Below, in pieces: positions 53,040-64,000 of a DNA stretch of 64,000 nucleotides. The notes under the pieces are model-generated. The model saw only the letters and a list, made by a program, of their open reading frames with translations, did no database searches and was not told where the DNA came from. Source of the DNA: Blepharisma japonicum (lineage: Eukaryota > Ciliophora > Heterotrichea > Heterotrichida > Blepharismidae). The stretch covers positions 620,001 to 684,000 of the forward strand of contig CATKHK010000007.1 of assembly GCA_949751835.1 (NCBI GenBank). The letters are read 5' to 3'. The position numbers and the translations under genes are program-made. Each line of letters begins with the position of its first letter. The first letter of the stretch is position 1.

Positions 53040-54533
53040 CTATTTCTCAATAAATTTTTGTCACTAACTTTAGGTCTAGTTTCTTTTATAAACATGGAAC
53101 TAATAGCTGCTGTTAAATAAACTAGCAAAAACATAACCAGTGTTATATGCATTCCTCCAGGCAAATCTAATACTTTTCCAGCTATCAATGGTGCGCACAT
53201 TCCTCCGAATCTTGATACTGCAAAAAAGAATCCTTGTACTGAATTTCTGACTTCAGTCGGATAAGTTTCAGGCGTCAGTGTAAATAATGCTCCATATCCT
53301 AATTATATTACAACAGCCATAACTGATGTAACTATTAAAACCTATATAAGAAATACCATTGTACAAATAAAAAAAAAAAATAGCTTCACTTGATAGACAT
53401 TGAGAAAAACACAAAGTGTATTTTCTGCCTAACTTTGTGTCAACTAAATAGGAAGCTAGAAGAATACCTATTGCTCCAGCAGCTTGCTGGCAAGCAATAA
53501 CAGTGTATTCAACTGGTGTTGAGAATTCGCTTTAAAATTTTGGCATAAAGAGTAAAAAGCCAAAACTTCCAAAACTTATTGAAAAGAATATAAATATTTG
53601 GAAATAAATTCATTGGAAGAATAAGCAATTTTATGAATAATAAAATAATTTTTAAAAGAAAAAGGCGAGTAATTTATCAAAAAGTCATAAATTACCATCA
53701 TAATTATTTATTTAACTTTATATGATATTGTCAAAGTAGACTTTAAATATTTTTTGGAAAACAGAGTTCTAATTATACTCAGTTTTTCTGTTTCTTTATT
53801 GAGATATGCAGAATTTTCTGAAATCATTTTAGATACATTTATATCAATTTCAGATACTCCATTTACTTTAGCAATTTCTTTCAAAATTTCATATTTTTCT
53901 TTCACAATCAAAATCCCTGGAGTTTCTTTCATATTCATTTTCACAAAACAGTTAAAATTTCATAACAAAATATAATAGCAGCCAAAACTCTAAAATTTGG
54001 TATATTTCCATTATTTAAAAGCTCCACAAGTACAATAAGCAGCGACATAATAACCCCTCCCAGAGTAAGCCCCACATTTAAAGCTGTTAAATAATGTAAA
54101 TTTTTAGTAGGACAAAATTCCTTAAATATAATAGTAGAAACCACCAATTCTCCCATAAACCTATTTTCAATAAAAAAAATAAAATCAAGGCTAATAAAAA
54201 AATTCAAATAAGGTTTGTTATTAATAGAGCAAAACGTTCGTTTTAAAAGAAAGCATTCTTCCATAGTAGTCAGATAACCCGCCTCATGAAGCTCCAGACA
54301 AAGATCCGCATTGGAATATTACTCCCATCAAGCCTTTTTCAAAATTGCTGATATCTCATTAATCACCAAACTGTGCATCAAAATATCCTAGAGAAATATA
54401 CCAAAGCTGGACATTGATAAAGGCCTAAATAAGATTCTACAATTATGCATTTGGTAAATACAATTCATTGGTAATTCCCTCAGTCTATTTGGTCTAAGTA
54501 ATGAGTCGCTATCTTAGCAAAATGCTCTGTCAT
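53040..54533 (-). pseudogene. Decayed MFS transporter copy
   Basis: Alignment with the five intact neighbours finds all parts in order: the start MTEHFAKIATHYLDQIDWGNYQW near 54533, a 16-bp first intron (GTAGAATCTTATTTAG), the TM2-TM3 loop, IFKEFCPTKNLHYLTALNV, a middle segment, DTKLGRKYTL, and the end (GALFTLTPETYPTEVRN, KETRPKVS). The second intron (GTATTTCTTATATAG) still fits the 15-nt pattern. In-frame TAA codons occur in the N-terminal part and another lies after the second intron. The frame changes across a run of 12 A (53369-53380), and other shifts occur in the middle. I see at least five disruptions. The clean C-terminus suggests recent loss. Confidence 0.85.
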
Positions 54534-54727
54534 AGGGTGTAATTGAAAAGGAAGTTTATATTTATTAAAAAATGTTCCTTGGCTTATAAAAAAGATGTTA
54601 TATCTTGGTAATTTAAACTAAACTAGTGGCTTTGTATGAGATTGGTTAAGCAACCAAATCTCATTCATATCATACTTTCTAGGATAACTTTAAAGGATTA
54701 TATTAATTTTTGAAAGCATAATTTATG

Positions 54728-56113
54728 TTATTTTTGTGTATTTTGTCTTGTTTCTTTTAACATAAAGGAACAAGCAGCTGAAATAAGGAAAACTATTCCA
54801 AAGAAAACCAAAGATATTTCATGGCCATTTTTTCAATCAAGAACTACTCCTGCTAATAAAGGGCCAGTAAGAGATCCCACTCCGGAAGATGCTAAAAAGA
54901 CACCTTGAGCAGTGTTTTCTACTTCAATAGGGTAGCTTTCTACTGCAAATAAAAACAAAGATGCATATGACAGGGTGTTTACACCCATCAAAATTGAAGT
55001 TATAATTATGATCTAAATAAAACTTACAGGAATTGGCTGGCTTATAAAAGCAAATAAAATCACTGCCAAGGACATAATAACTTGACAATAAAACAGTGTA
55101 TATTTTCTGCCTAGCTTTGAATTAACTAAATAAGGAGCAAAATATAAGCATGGAATCCCTGCTAGGTACTGGATTGCGATTATAATTCAGCTTATAATTA
55201 CGGGAAATTGGCTTAGGTATTCTGGCATAAACATAACTACACTTAATGTTGCAAAACTCGTAGTAAAATATACCAAACAAAAAAATATAGTTGATTTAGC
55301 AAAATTTTTAGAAAATAACATTTTTATGTGGCTTTCTGGCTTTGAAGGAATTCCATTTTCATTCATTTCACAATCATACTGCAAATTTATTGGAACTAAC
55401 CCATCTTTTCCATTAAAATTTTGGATTTTTTTCAAAGTCTCTTCAGCTTTCAAGTATTTTTTGTGAACAACTAAAAATCCTGGTGTCTCGTCCATATCGA
55501 TTTTTAATATAGAAATAATGAGATTGCAAAAAAAGTTTATTATTGCAATCATTTTCCAATTCTGAATATATTGAGAATTGAATATTTCAATCAACACAGC
55601 AACTAAGCAAAAAATAACTCCGCCACTTGGAGTTCCTAAATTTAGCCTAGGCATTAAATTCAAATTTTCTGTGGGGCAAAATTCTTTAAAAGTAACTGAG
55701 ATAAGTGCTAAATGCCCAATAGTTCCAAATCCAAAGAAAAATAACAATACAGTAAGTGCTATATAATTATTCGAAAAAATTATAATAAAGCAAGAAAATA
55801 CTATAACAATAGAGTCAATTTTCATTGCAAAAGTACGACCATAATGATCAGAAAAGGAGCCTCATAGATAAGACCCTATAATGCATCCCAGCTGAAACAT
55901 TGTGCTCATAATTCCCTTTTCCTTATTTGAAATTCCTCATTCATTTTCAAGGTCTGCTCCATAATAACTAGGAGTAATGACTAGGCTTTGAAAACTCATG
56001 TACGACTAATTTAAAATTACCAGAAAGCATTGCTGGAAAATATACCATTGGTATTTTCCCCAACCTATTTGGTCAATATAATGTGAAGCAATATCACCAG
56101 TAGTTTCTGCCAT
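54728..56113 (-). CDS. MFS transporter (SLC22/SV2-like), array copy 2
   Basis: Exons 56113-56021, 56005-55028 and 55012-54728 flank 15-nt introns (GTAATTTTAAATTAG; GTAAGTTTTATTTAG) and give 451 residues. A typical 12-TM MFS pattern is visible, with motif A after TM2 (GSFSDHYGRTF) and its second-half counterpart (NSKLGRKYTLF). SLC22/SV2-like features are FKEFCPTENLNLMPRLN after TM5, DETPGFLVVHKKY in the central loop, and SYPIEVENTAQG before the last helices. The substrate is unknown; relatives move organic ions or sugars. It differs from copies 4-6 in the helices and in the SYPIEVEN segment, where others have YPTEIRN, so its substrate may differ. Confidence 0.88.
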
Positions 56114-56263
56114 TAAGAAATTTCAAAGACAGAATTTTTTGACTCTTATTTAAATTTTACTGATTAATATGATAATTTTGTCTAAATTGACTAAATTCAA
56201 GCATATATACTTTTTAAGAAGTAAAATATAGCTAAAGACTTTTTTTTTCATGCTGCTCAATAA

Positions 56264-57655
56264 TTAATTTTTAATAATTAATCCTTCTTTTGTAAACGTA
56301 GGTCTAGTTTCTTTTAAAAATAATGCGCAGACTGCTCCAATTAAGAAAGCAACTGCAAATATAGCAAAGGCAAGCTCTTCTCCACCTTCTGTGTCTAGAA
56401 GTGGACCAGCAATCAATGGAGCTATAACTCCTGCAGCTCTTGAGCATGTAAGAAATAATCCTTCCGCTGTACTTCTAACTTCTGTAGGGAAAGATTCTGG
56501 AGCCATTGTGAATAGAGCTCCGTAGGCTGTAGAGCTGATACCTGCTCATATGGAAGAAACTATGATAATCTAAATTATTAGTACCGTAACAAAGTTTTTT
56601 GAAAAAATAAATAAAAATGAGGCCAAAGCTGTTATAAGCAGTGAAATTGATAATGTGTGTTTTCTACCTAGTTTTGTGTCAATCATATAAGCGGAAAGGT
56701 AAGCGCATGGAATACCCACTCCTTGTTGCACGCAAATTATTACATACTTTACTACAAAATTGTACTTGCTAAGAAATTTTGGCATAAATAGGATAAAACT
56801 CCAATAGCCAAAAAGTATCATAAAAAAGATTGTGGACATAAGCAGTGTTGACTTGATATGCTCTTTATTAAAGATAACATGAAGCCTGGTTTCTTTTTTT
56901 TTCTGTACAGGATTTATGACTTCTTGTATTGTTTCGAATTCACTAAAGAATTTATTTTCCTTTGCTATTTTGTGTAAAGTTTCATTAGCTTTGTGAAATT
57001 GTAGTTTTGTGCAATGATATTCTGGGCACTCATCTAAATCCAATCTTGGTATAGCCACAAGAATTTGATAAAAAAATATCAAACCAGCCATAAATATCCA
57101 ATTAGCCAAATAATTGCTATTAATTAAGTAGATAATAATAGCACAAATGGCAAAAAATGATCCTCCCGCGTACCAGCCACTTGTTAATTTTGTCATATAA
57201 TTCAAGTTCTGTTCTGGGCAAAACTCTTCAAAAACTACAGGCAAAATAACAATTTCCGCAATATTTCCGACTCCTGAAATAAAACACAATGTCAGGAGCA
57301 TTGGAAAATTTGAGGAAAATAGTCATATAAAACTTGAAAAAACAAGTAGGAGTGCATTGATTTTTAAGCTGAAAATTCTACCAAAGTTATCTGAAATGCT
57401 ACCCCAGATATAAGCTCCTACTAAAGATCCAAGCTGGAATAAGGTGCCCATTAATCCTTTTTGAGTATTTGAGATGTCTCATGCATGGCCGAATTCCTCC
57501 CCAAAATAGCCCATTGACATCTGGTAAAATTGTATGCTAGCGTAAGACTAATTTAAAATTACAGCAAAAACAAAATAAAATAAACGTTTTTGGTAAGAAC
57601 CCCAGCCAATTTTGTCAATTGCTTCTATGGTAACTTGGACTGGATCTTCTGTCAT
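56264..57655 (-). CDS. MFS transporter (SLC22/SV2-like), array copy 3
   Basis: Exons 57655-57563, 57547-56585 and 56569-56264 flank 15-nt introns (GTAATTTTAAATTAG at 57548-57562, identical to copy 2; GTACTAATAATTTAG at 56570-56584). The product has 453 residues. Motif A reads GSISDNFGRIF, the second copy DTKLGRKHTL, and the central loop LDECPEYHCTKLQF. The C-terminal segment SFPTEVRSTAEG is the best match to the SLC22-type PTxxR motif. Overall it is the most divergent intact member. Two TGA(Trp) codons lie in the first about 80 residues. Cargo is unknown. Confidence 0.88.
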
Positions 57656-58003
57656 TTTAATGACTATAATTACTTGTGGTATTTTAATCTGATTTTATTT
57701 AAAATGGCTAAGAGTCTTAGGTTTTGTTTTATGGCCGATAATTGCTTTATTATAATGCTAAATTATATTCGAATAAAAGCACAAGACTCCTGATTAATTG
57801 AAAAATTCTGAGAAGTTTTATAATTATAAAAAATTAACTAAAAGTGCCAGTGAAATATAAATAAATTGTTTATGATTTTTCACTGAACATTTATTTATGG
57901 GAAAACTAAATTTTAAGTATTTTTAATAATTCTTAAAAATTTCTAATAAATTTTTCCATATTTATGTTCTGAATTTCAATTATTAAGGCAATTAAATAAT
58001 AAC
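57656..58003. other. Spacer within MFS array
   Basis: These 348 bp are AT-rich and lie between the start of copy 3 and the stop of copy 4. No open frame or RNA signal is seen. It is similar in length and base composition to the other array spacers but not visibly the same sequence. Confidence 0.35.
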
Positions 58004-59410
58004 CTACTGCGGAGTATTTTCTTCAATTAAAATTGTGTTTTTTAATGAAGGTCGTGTCTCATCTATAAAGATTGCAGATAAGCTCGCAATCAAATATCCA
58101 GATGCGAATAACGCCAATGCCATTTCTTTTCCGTTTTCTATATCCAAAATCATCCCACCAATAAAAGGAGATATAGATGATCCGATTCTTGACCATGTAA
58201 AGAAAAATCCTATAGCAGAGTTTCTTATTTCTGTAGGATAAATTTCAGGAGAAAGTGTAAATAATGACCCAAAACTTGCAAAATTAACCGATGCAAGCAT
58301 CATAATGACAATTATCACCTACATAAACTTTACAGCAGCTATATGCTCAATAAAAATAAATAAATATACTGAAAGGCTTGTAATAGCCAGGGATAATAGA
58401 AGGGTGTGCTTTCTTCCTAGTTTTGTGTTTACAAGAAATGATGCCAAAAATATTCCTGGAATTCCTGATAATTGCTGGATTAATATTATTGTGTATCTAA
58501 CTGCAAAAGAGAATTGCCCTAAAAATCTAGGCATGAATAAATTCATACTGAAGCTTCCAAAATATATAAAAAAATAAATAATTGATACAAAAACAGTCGA
58601 TCTTACATATTTTTTAGAAAAAATAGCCTTCATTTTGACTGGTTCCTTGCTTAATTGCGCATTTGTATTATCAGCAGGATAAATGCTAATTGAAATAGAG
58701 TCTTTTCCATTTATTTTTGCAATTTTAGATAATAATTCTTCAGTTTGGCTATATTTTCCTTTTGATGCTAAGAAACCTGGTGTTTCATCTAACCCAATTC
58801 TTAATATTGACATTAAAATGTGGCAAACGAGTAGTATTATTGCCATAAAGCATCAATCAGGCAAATAATTGCTATCAATAATTTCAATTGAAATTGCACT
58901 AAAAGCAATAAAAGCTCCACCTATTGCAAATCCTGAAGTCAATTTTGTTATGAAATTCAATTTCTTCGTAGGACAGAATTCTTTAAATAAAACTGGGATT
59001 ATTACCATTTCCCCTGTGTTTCCAAACCCAGAAGCAAAGCATAAAACTAAAATAATAAAAATATTGTCAGCAAAAATTCATACTAAATAAACAAAAATAA
59101 ATATAAATCCTACTCTTTTGACTGTAGAAGCTCTTCCGTGATGATCAGAGAGATTTCCTCAAAAATAAGAGCCAATGAAGCATCCTAACTGAAATAGTGT
59201 GCCCATTAAACCCTTTTGCGTATTACTGATTCCAAGATCTATTGCATAAATAGCCGCAAAATAGCCAATTGAAAGATTTCTAAATTGAATATTGAAATAT
59301 GACTATTTAAAGAATACAATCATGCATTGCTCGAAAATGGTCCATTGATACTTTCCCCAGCCAATTTCATCTAAATAATGCACTACTACTTGAGTTGGCA
59401 TTTGTGTCAT
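58004..59410 (-). CDS. MFS transporter (SLC22/SV2-like), array copy 4
   Basis: Exons 59410-59318, 59302-58334 and 58318-58004 flank introns GTATTCTTTAAATAG and GTAAAGTTTATGTAG and give 458 residues. Motif A is GNLSDHHGRAS, second half NTKLGRKHTL; the loop has LDETPGFLASKGKY and the end EIYPTEIRNSAIGFFFTWSR. A Trp in YFWGNLSD is TGA here but TGG in copy 5, a clean synonymous exchange. The exon lengths equal those of copy 5 and the two proteins are similar throughout, so the pair probably arose by the latest duplication. Confidence 0.9.
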
Positions 59411-59852
59411 TTATGAGATTTATATGAAATTAAAGCTGGTGATTTTTATTAAATTAACATAAAATAAATGAATCCTTTTTTCAATATTAAATAGATTAAA
59501 TTATTAACAATAATCATAGCTATCAAACATTGGTGTCTTTTCTTAATGCTCATATGTGCCAAATCTCTTTAGAATATTTCTATTTTTGAATATTATATAC
59601 CAAAAGACAAATAACTTTTAAAGTTCAAGTAGATAAAAAATTATGTTTAAGTGCCGAAATAATATTAAAGAAAACTATCTAAAATAAAGGTTTTCAATTT
59701 TATTAAGAAAAAGACGCTTATTTAATTCTTCCTTTAGTAATAAATACGAATATAATTTTACCATCTTCATGGCTTAAATTAAGTTTGAAAAAGGAATTAA
59801 TGCAATTCTTATGAGTACAGATAAAAGAGAATTTACTCAATTAAATAATGAA
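59411..59852. other. Spacer within MFS array
   Basis: These 442 bp of AT-rich sequence lie between copy 4 start and copy 5 stop. No gene, repeat or RNA signal is seen. Confidence 0.35.
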
Positions 59853-61259
59853 CTATGGTTGGTTATCTTCATCAATCAAGTTTGTACTTTTTAATGAAGG
59901 TCGTGTCTCTTCTATAAAATTTGTACATAAGCTTGCGATTAAATATCCAGATGCAAATAACGCCAATGCTATTTCTTTTCCGTTTTCTAAATCCAAAATT
60001 ATTCCACCAATAAAAGGTGATATTGATGATCCAATTCTCGACCATGTAAAGAAAAATCCCATTGCAGAATTTCTTATTTCAGTCGGATAAATTTCAGGTG
60101 AAATTGTAAATAACGACCCCAAGCTTGCAAAATTAACCGATGCAAGCATTATGATGACGAGTATTACCTATATATGTTTTACTGCAACAATATGTTCAAG
60201 AAATATAAATAAATAAATCGAGAAACTTGTTAAAGCCATAGATAATAAAAGTGTATATTTTCTCCCAAGTTTTGTGTTTACAAGAAAAGATGCTAAAAAT
60301 GCACCAGGGATTCCTGATAATTGCTGGATTAAGATTATTGTGTATCTTACTGAAAATGAAAATTGCTGCAAAAATCGAGGCATGAATAAATTCATACTAA
60401 AACTTCCAAAATATACCATAAAATAAATTATTGATACAAAAATCGTTGATTTTACATATCTTTTGGAAAAAATAGCCTTCATTTTTATAGGTGCTTTATT
60501 AATTTGAGCATCAGCACTTTCTGTAGGAAAAATGCTGATTGAAATAGATTCTTTACCATTTATTTTTGCTATTTTAGATAATAATTCTTTAGACTGTTCA
60601 TATTTGGCCTTTGATGCTAAGAACATTGGAGTTTCATCTAATCCTATCCTTAATATTGACATTATAATATGGCCTACAAGCGAAATTATTGCCATAAAGC
60701 ATCAATCAGGTAAATAATTACTATTTATTAACTCAATTGAAACTGCGCTAAAGGCTAGAAATCCTCCGCCTAATGAAAACCCTGAAGTCAATTTTGTTAT
60801 AAAATTCAGATTCTTTGTAGGGCAAAACTCTTTGAAAATAACAGGAGTGATTACCATTTCTGCTGTATTTCCAAAACCAGAAGCAAAACATAAAATCAAG
60901 ATAACAAAAATATTGTCGGCAAAAATTCAAACTAAATAAACAAAAATAAAAATAAATCCAGATTTTTTGATTGCTGTAGCTCTTCCATTACGATCAGATA
61001 GATTTCCCCAAAAATAAGAGCCTATAAAGCATCCTAGTTGAAAAAGCACACCCATTATACCTTTTTGAGTGTTGCTGATGCCGAGTTCTATTGCATAAAT
61101 AGCTGCAAAGTAACCAATTGAAAGATTTCTAAATTGAATATAAAAATATGACTATGTAAAAATTACAATCATGCATTGCTCAAAAATAATTCATTGATAC
61201 TTTCCCCACCCAATCTCATCTAAATAGTGTTCAACTATTTTCGTCGGCATTTGCGTCAT
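59853..61259 (-). CDS. MFS transporter (SLC22/SV2-like), array copy 5
   Basis: Exons 61259-61167, 61151-60183 and 60167-59853 flank introns GTAATTTTTACATAG and GTAAAACATATATAG and give 458 residues. Domain order and motifs match copy 4: GNLSDRNGRAT, LDETPMFLASKAKY, NTKLGRKYTL and EIYPTEIRNSAMGFFFTWSR. The introns differ in sequence from those of copy 4 while their positions and lengths are kept, so only the splice signals are constrained. The start context (MTQMPTKIVEHYLDEIGWGKYQW) is nearly that of copy 4. Confidence 0.9.
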
Positions 61260-61665
61260 TTTAAGAGATTTTATCTAGGTGAAACCCAAGCTGGTGAATT
61301 TATTAAATTAATATTAAAATTAAATAAAAGTTAAATAAAAATAAATGATACGAAATTTATTTATTTGCCTTTCCTAAGCAAATTGAAAAATCTTTCATCA
61401 CTCATTTAACATCAATAATCAAATTTTCTTAATAAAGAAATAAAGATCTTTTTATTCTTTTTAAATTATTTTTTCATAATATCATCATAGTTATTTAATT
61501 TTGAGAATAAATATCAATCAAAAATGAGATTATTTAATCTTAATCAATATCAAAGCATTTAGAAATAATTATGCTTAAATAAAAGCCAATTTTTAAATGA
61601 GTTAGAACTTTAAACGTTACAAAAGTTAATTATTAATTTTTAATTAAAAAATGAGTTATTATTGA
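61260..61665. other. Spacer within MFS array
   Basis: These 406 bp of AT-rich sequence lie between copy 5 start and copy 6 stop. Nothing recognised. Confidence 0.35.
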
Positions 61666-63066
61666 TTATATTTCATCAATTAAACATGCACTTTTTAGAG
61701 GAGGCCGTGTCTCTTCTATAAAAATTGCACAAAAGCTCGCAATCAAATATCCAGATGCGAATAATGCCAATGCCATTTCTTTTCCGTTTTCCAAATCCAA
61801 AATCATCCCACCAATAAAAGGTGAAGTTGATGATCCAATTCTTGATCATGTGAAGAAAAAACCCATAGCAGAATTTCTTATTTCAGCTGGATAAATTTCA
61901 GGAGAAAGCGTAAATAATGACCCAAAACTTGCTAAATTAACCGTTGCAAATATCATAATAACTAGTATCACCTACATAATTTTTACAAGAACAATATGCT
62001 CAATAAAAATAAATATATATATAGCAAGACTTGTAATAGATATTGATAGTAAAAGTGTATATTTTCTTCCAAGCTTTGTATTTATTAGATATGATGCTAA
62101 AAATGCACCTGGAATTCCTGATGCTTGTTGGATTAATATTATTGTGTATTTTACTGCAATAGAAAATTGTCCTAAAAATCTAGGCATGAATAAGGATAAA
62201 CTAAAATTTCCAAAGAATGTCATAAAATAAATAATCGATATAGAAATAGTGGATTTTACATATCTTTTTGAAAAAATAGCTTTAAATCTAATAGGAGCTT
62301 TTTCGAGATGCTGCTCATCAACACATTCTGTAGAATAAAAAGTAGTTGGAGGAGGGCTTTTATTGTTAATTTTTGCTATTTTTGTTAGCAACTCTTCAGC
62401 TTGTGAATATTTGGCTTTTGATGCTAAGAAAACAGGAGTTTCATCCAACCCTATTCGAAATATTGACATTAAAATATGGCTAAAAAGTACAATTATTGCC
62501 ATAAAGCTTCAATCAGACAAATAATTACTGTGTATTATTTCAATTGAAATAGCACAAAGAGCCAAAAACATTCCACCGATAGAAAGGCCTGAGGTTAATT
62601 TTGTGACAAAATTAAAATTTTTTGTAGGGCAAAACTCTTTAAAAAGGACTGGATTAATTACCATTTCTCCTGTTCCTCCAAATCCTAAAGCAAAGCATAA
62701 AACTAAAATAACAAAAATATTGTCATTAAAAATTCAAAATAAATAGACAAAAATAAATATAATACTGATTTTTTTGATTGATTTAGCTCTCCCTTGGTGA
62801 TCAGAGAGATATCCTCAAAAATAGGAGCCAATAAAGCATCCTAATTGAAATAGAGTTCCCATTAACCCCTTTTGAGTATTACTAGCCCCATGCTCAATTG
62901 CATAAATAGCTGCAAAATAGGCAATTGAAAGATTTCTCAATTGAACATTAAAATTTGACTAAATTAAAAGTACGAATATGCATTGCCCAAAAATAGACCA
63001 ATGGTACTTTCCCCAGCCAATTTCATCTAAATAGTGTGTGGTCATTTGAGTAGATGCTTGCACCAT
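61666..63066 (-). CDS. MFS transporter (SLC22/SV2-like), array copy 6
   Basis: Exons 63066-62974, 62958-61987 and 61971-61666 flank introns GTACTTTTAATTTAG and GTAAAAATTATGTAG and give 456 residues. Motifs: GYLSDHQGRAK, LDETPVFLASKAKY, NTKLGRKYTL and EIYPAEIRNSAMGFFFTWSR (Ala replaces the Thr of the PTEIR motif). The central loop has a Pro-rich insertion (NNKSPPPTTFYS). It is related to copies 4 and 5 but clearly older. It is the 5'-most transporter of the array; the divergent plus-strand gene begins 354 bp away. Confidence 0.9.
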
Positions 63067-63420
63067 TTTTGGAATTTATAAAAGTTTTAAAAATTGTTGA
63101 CCTATTAAGTTAGCAATAAAATTAAATTTAATGTAATTTATTAATGAGCTATGATCATAATTTGCATGATTTATATATTTTAGTTATGTGAGTTGAAATG
63201 AGAATATAAAATATTGGTCAAAGGAAATTTCTATATAAAACCATTTTTTAAACCCATAAAAATAAGAGCTCTAATCATGTTTGAGCATTCTATGATAATC
63301 TGAACATTTTTATTTTGAATTCAATATAAATTGAAAATAAAAATTTTATTTATTATAAGTGCATAATAAATAATCAAACATTAAATCAAAATCATATTGG
63401 AGCTTGAAGAAAAAGAGCCA
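63067..63420. other. Divergent intergenic region
   Basis: These 354 bp of AT-rich sequence lie between the starts of MFS copy 6 and the last gene. The frame of the last gene is open back to 63385 but has no ATG before 63421. No other feature is seen. Confidence 0.4.
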
Positions 63421-64000
63421 ATGATGCAAGCTTTCAAGCGTTTCATGGAAATAGAAAGAGAGGTCCAAAAACGATTCCAAATTTTTATTCAAAGCTTCGA
63501 AAACGATATGCACACATTTTTCCAACAATATCTTCTACCTCTCTCAGGTGCTAAATTACCTATATCCTCAAAACCTATAAGTATTGAGCCTTCAAAATTT
63601 GAACCCCAGCTCCCTGTAAAACGGCCCAAAGAAAAAGAAAATTTTTCTTTTCCCCAATTGTTACCACAAAAAAAATCTCCGCCTCAACCCAGGCGAGACT
63701 CAGAGCTTAATTCTTATATGGAATCATTAAAGTCAAGGGTCAGAGAACTTTACCAAAAAAACATTTCTCCTTCTTTTATCTCAAAACTCTTCAATCTGAA
63801 CCTAGAACTTGTCCATTCCTTAGGAGACTGAAAACAAGTCCCTGGAGAAATTTCATCGAAAATGATAGAAATGAAAAATGACTGCTTAAAACTCAGAGAA
63901 AAAGGCTTATCATTAAAAGAAATAAGCAAAACTGTGAGAATTCCTAAGAAAAAAGTATTAATTTTATTTGGAGAACTGACACCTATAGACTTGTTAAAAT
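63421..64000 (+). CDS. Hypothetical protein with HTH-like segments, 3' end outside window
   Basis: The frame begins with ATGATG at 63421, reads one TGA(Trp) at 63829-63831 and is still open at the window end (193 residues visible). The N-terminal 45 residues are helical (AFKRFMEIEREVQKRFQIF). A Pro/Lys-rich linker follows. Two segments resemble helix-turn-helix units: LYQKNISPSFISKLFNLNLELV and LREKGLSLKEISKTVRIPKK. This repeated pattern recalls resolvase- or homeodomain-like DNA-binding helices, so a DNA-binding role is possible. No transposase catalytic motif is visible in the part present. Family unknown. Confidence 0.6.

Larger units (their letters stand above)
53040..63066 (-). repeat. 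Tandem array of six MFS transporter genes
   Basis: Six head-to-tail copies on the minus strand occupy about 10 kb: a decayed copy (53040-54533) and five intact genes (54728-56113, 56264-57655, 58004-59410, 59853-61259, 61666-63066). Each has a 31-codon first exon, a middle exon of 963-978 nt and a last exon of 285-315 nt, with 15-nt introns at the same two places. The 58004 and 59853 copies are closest (identical exon lengths 315/969/93). Repeated unequal crossing-over within one gene family is the simplest origin. Confidence 0.9.

Noticed and set aside
58035-60090. Similar plus-strand open frames at 58035-58241 and 59848-60090
   Set aside because: They are exact antisense shadows of the last exons of MFS copies 4 and 5. 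Their similarity comes from the gene duplication, and they have no independent start or domain.
63421-64000. Transposase or integrase at the right end
   Set aside because: Two HTH-like segments are visible, but there is no DDE/DDD or tyrosine-recombinase motif and no terminal repeat in the part present.

Overview
The window looks like macronuclear DNA of a heterotrich ciliate, most likely Blepharisma or a close relative. Three things in the sequence support this. (1) UGA reads as tryptophan throughout. Conserved proteins (glutamine synthetase, XPF, PI4K, DENND6, STIMATE, MORN and MFS proteins) run through TGA exactly where their families have Trp, and every gene ends at TAA or TAG. (2) Introns are tiny: 21 introns of exactly 15 nt share the pattern GTR-N6-A-N2-TAG, plus one of 34 nt. 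(3) Genes are dense, AT-rich and often only 20-60 bp apart. Stentor has similar introns but a standard code, so it fits less well. All gene models here use UGA=Trp and remove these introns.

Layout. 1-6.4 kb: the 3' end of a multi-pass membrane protein, then a 1791-residue fusion of adenylate-kinase-like modules, two FHA domains, a CDPK-like pseudokinase and four EF hands. 6.5-14.5 kb: a Cys-rich surface protein, glutamine synthetase, a ZZ zinc-finger protein, an unorthodox aquaporin, a KH-domain RNA-binding protein and a short eL13. 14.5-24 kb: XPF nuclease, a kelch protein, a ZIP transporter, a MORN protein, a membrane-bound cyclic-nucleotide phosphodiesterase and TAF6. 24-36.8 kb: an AT-hook protein, a BPI/LBP-like lipid-binding protein, kinesin-1, an eIF4B/4H-like RRM protein, two tandem NPC1 N-terminal-domain proteins and an OST-alpha/TMEM184 protein. 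36.8-53 kb: COQ9, an LRR protein, a FAM135-like lipase, PI4K-beta, a STIMATE-like protein, coiled-coil proteins, a PIERCE-like ciliary protein, a BAR-PH-ArfGAP-ankyrin protein, a KHDL-tailed disulfide isomerase and DENND6. 53-63.1 kb: a head-to-tail array of five intact MFS transporters plus one dead copy. 63.4 kb to the end: the 5' part of an unknown DNA-binding-like protein.

The genes do not form one pathway. This is ordinary compact ciliate gene order, with local tandem duplication (NPC1-type pair, MFS array) and several membrane-traffic and phosphoinositide genes. The most unusual items are the adenylate kinase-FHA-pseudokinase-EF-hand fusion, the uniform 15-nt intron architecture in which every retained intron creates an in-frame stop, the stand-alone NPC1 N-terminal domains, and the aquaporin with altered pore motifs. 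I saw no tRNA or rRNA gene, no CRISPR array, no telomere repeat and no virus-like or transposon-like element.
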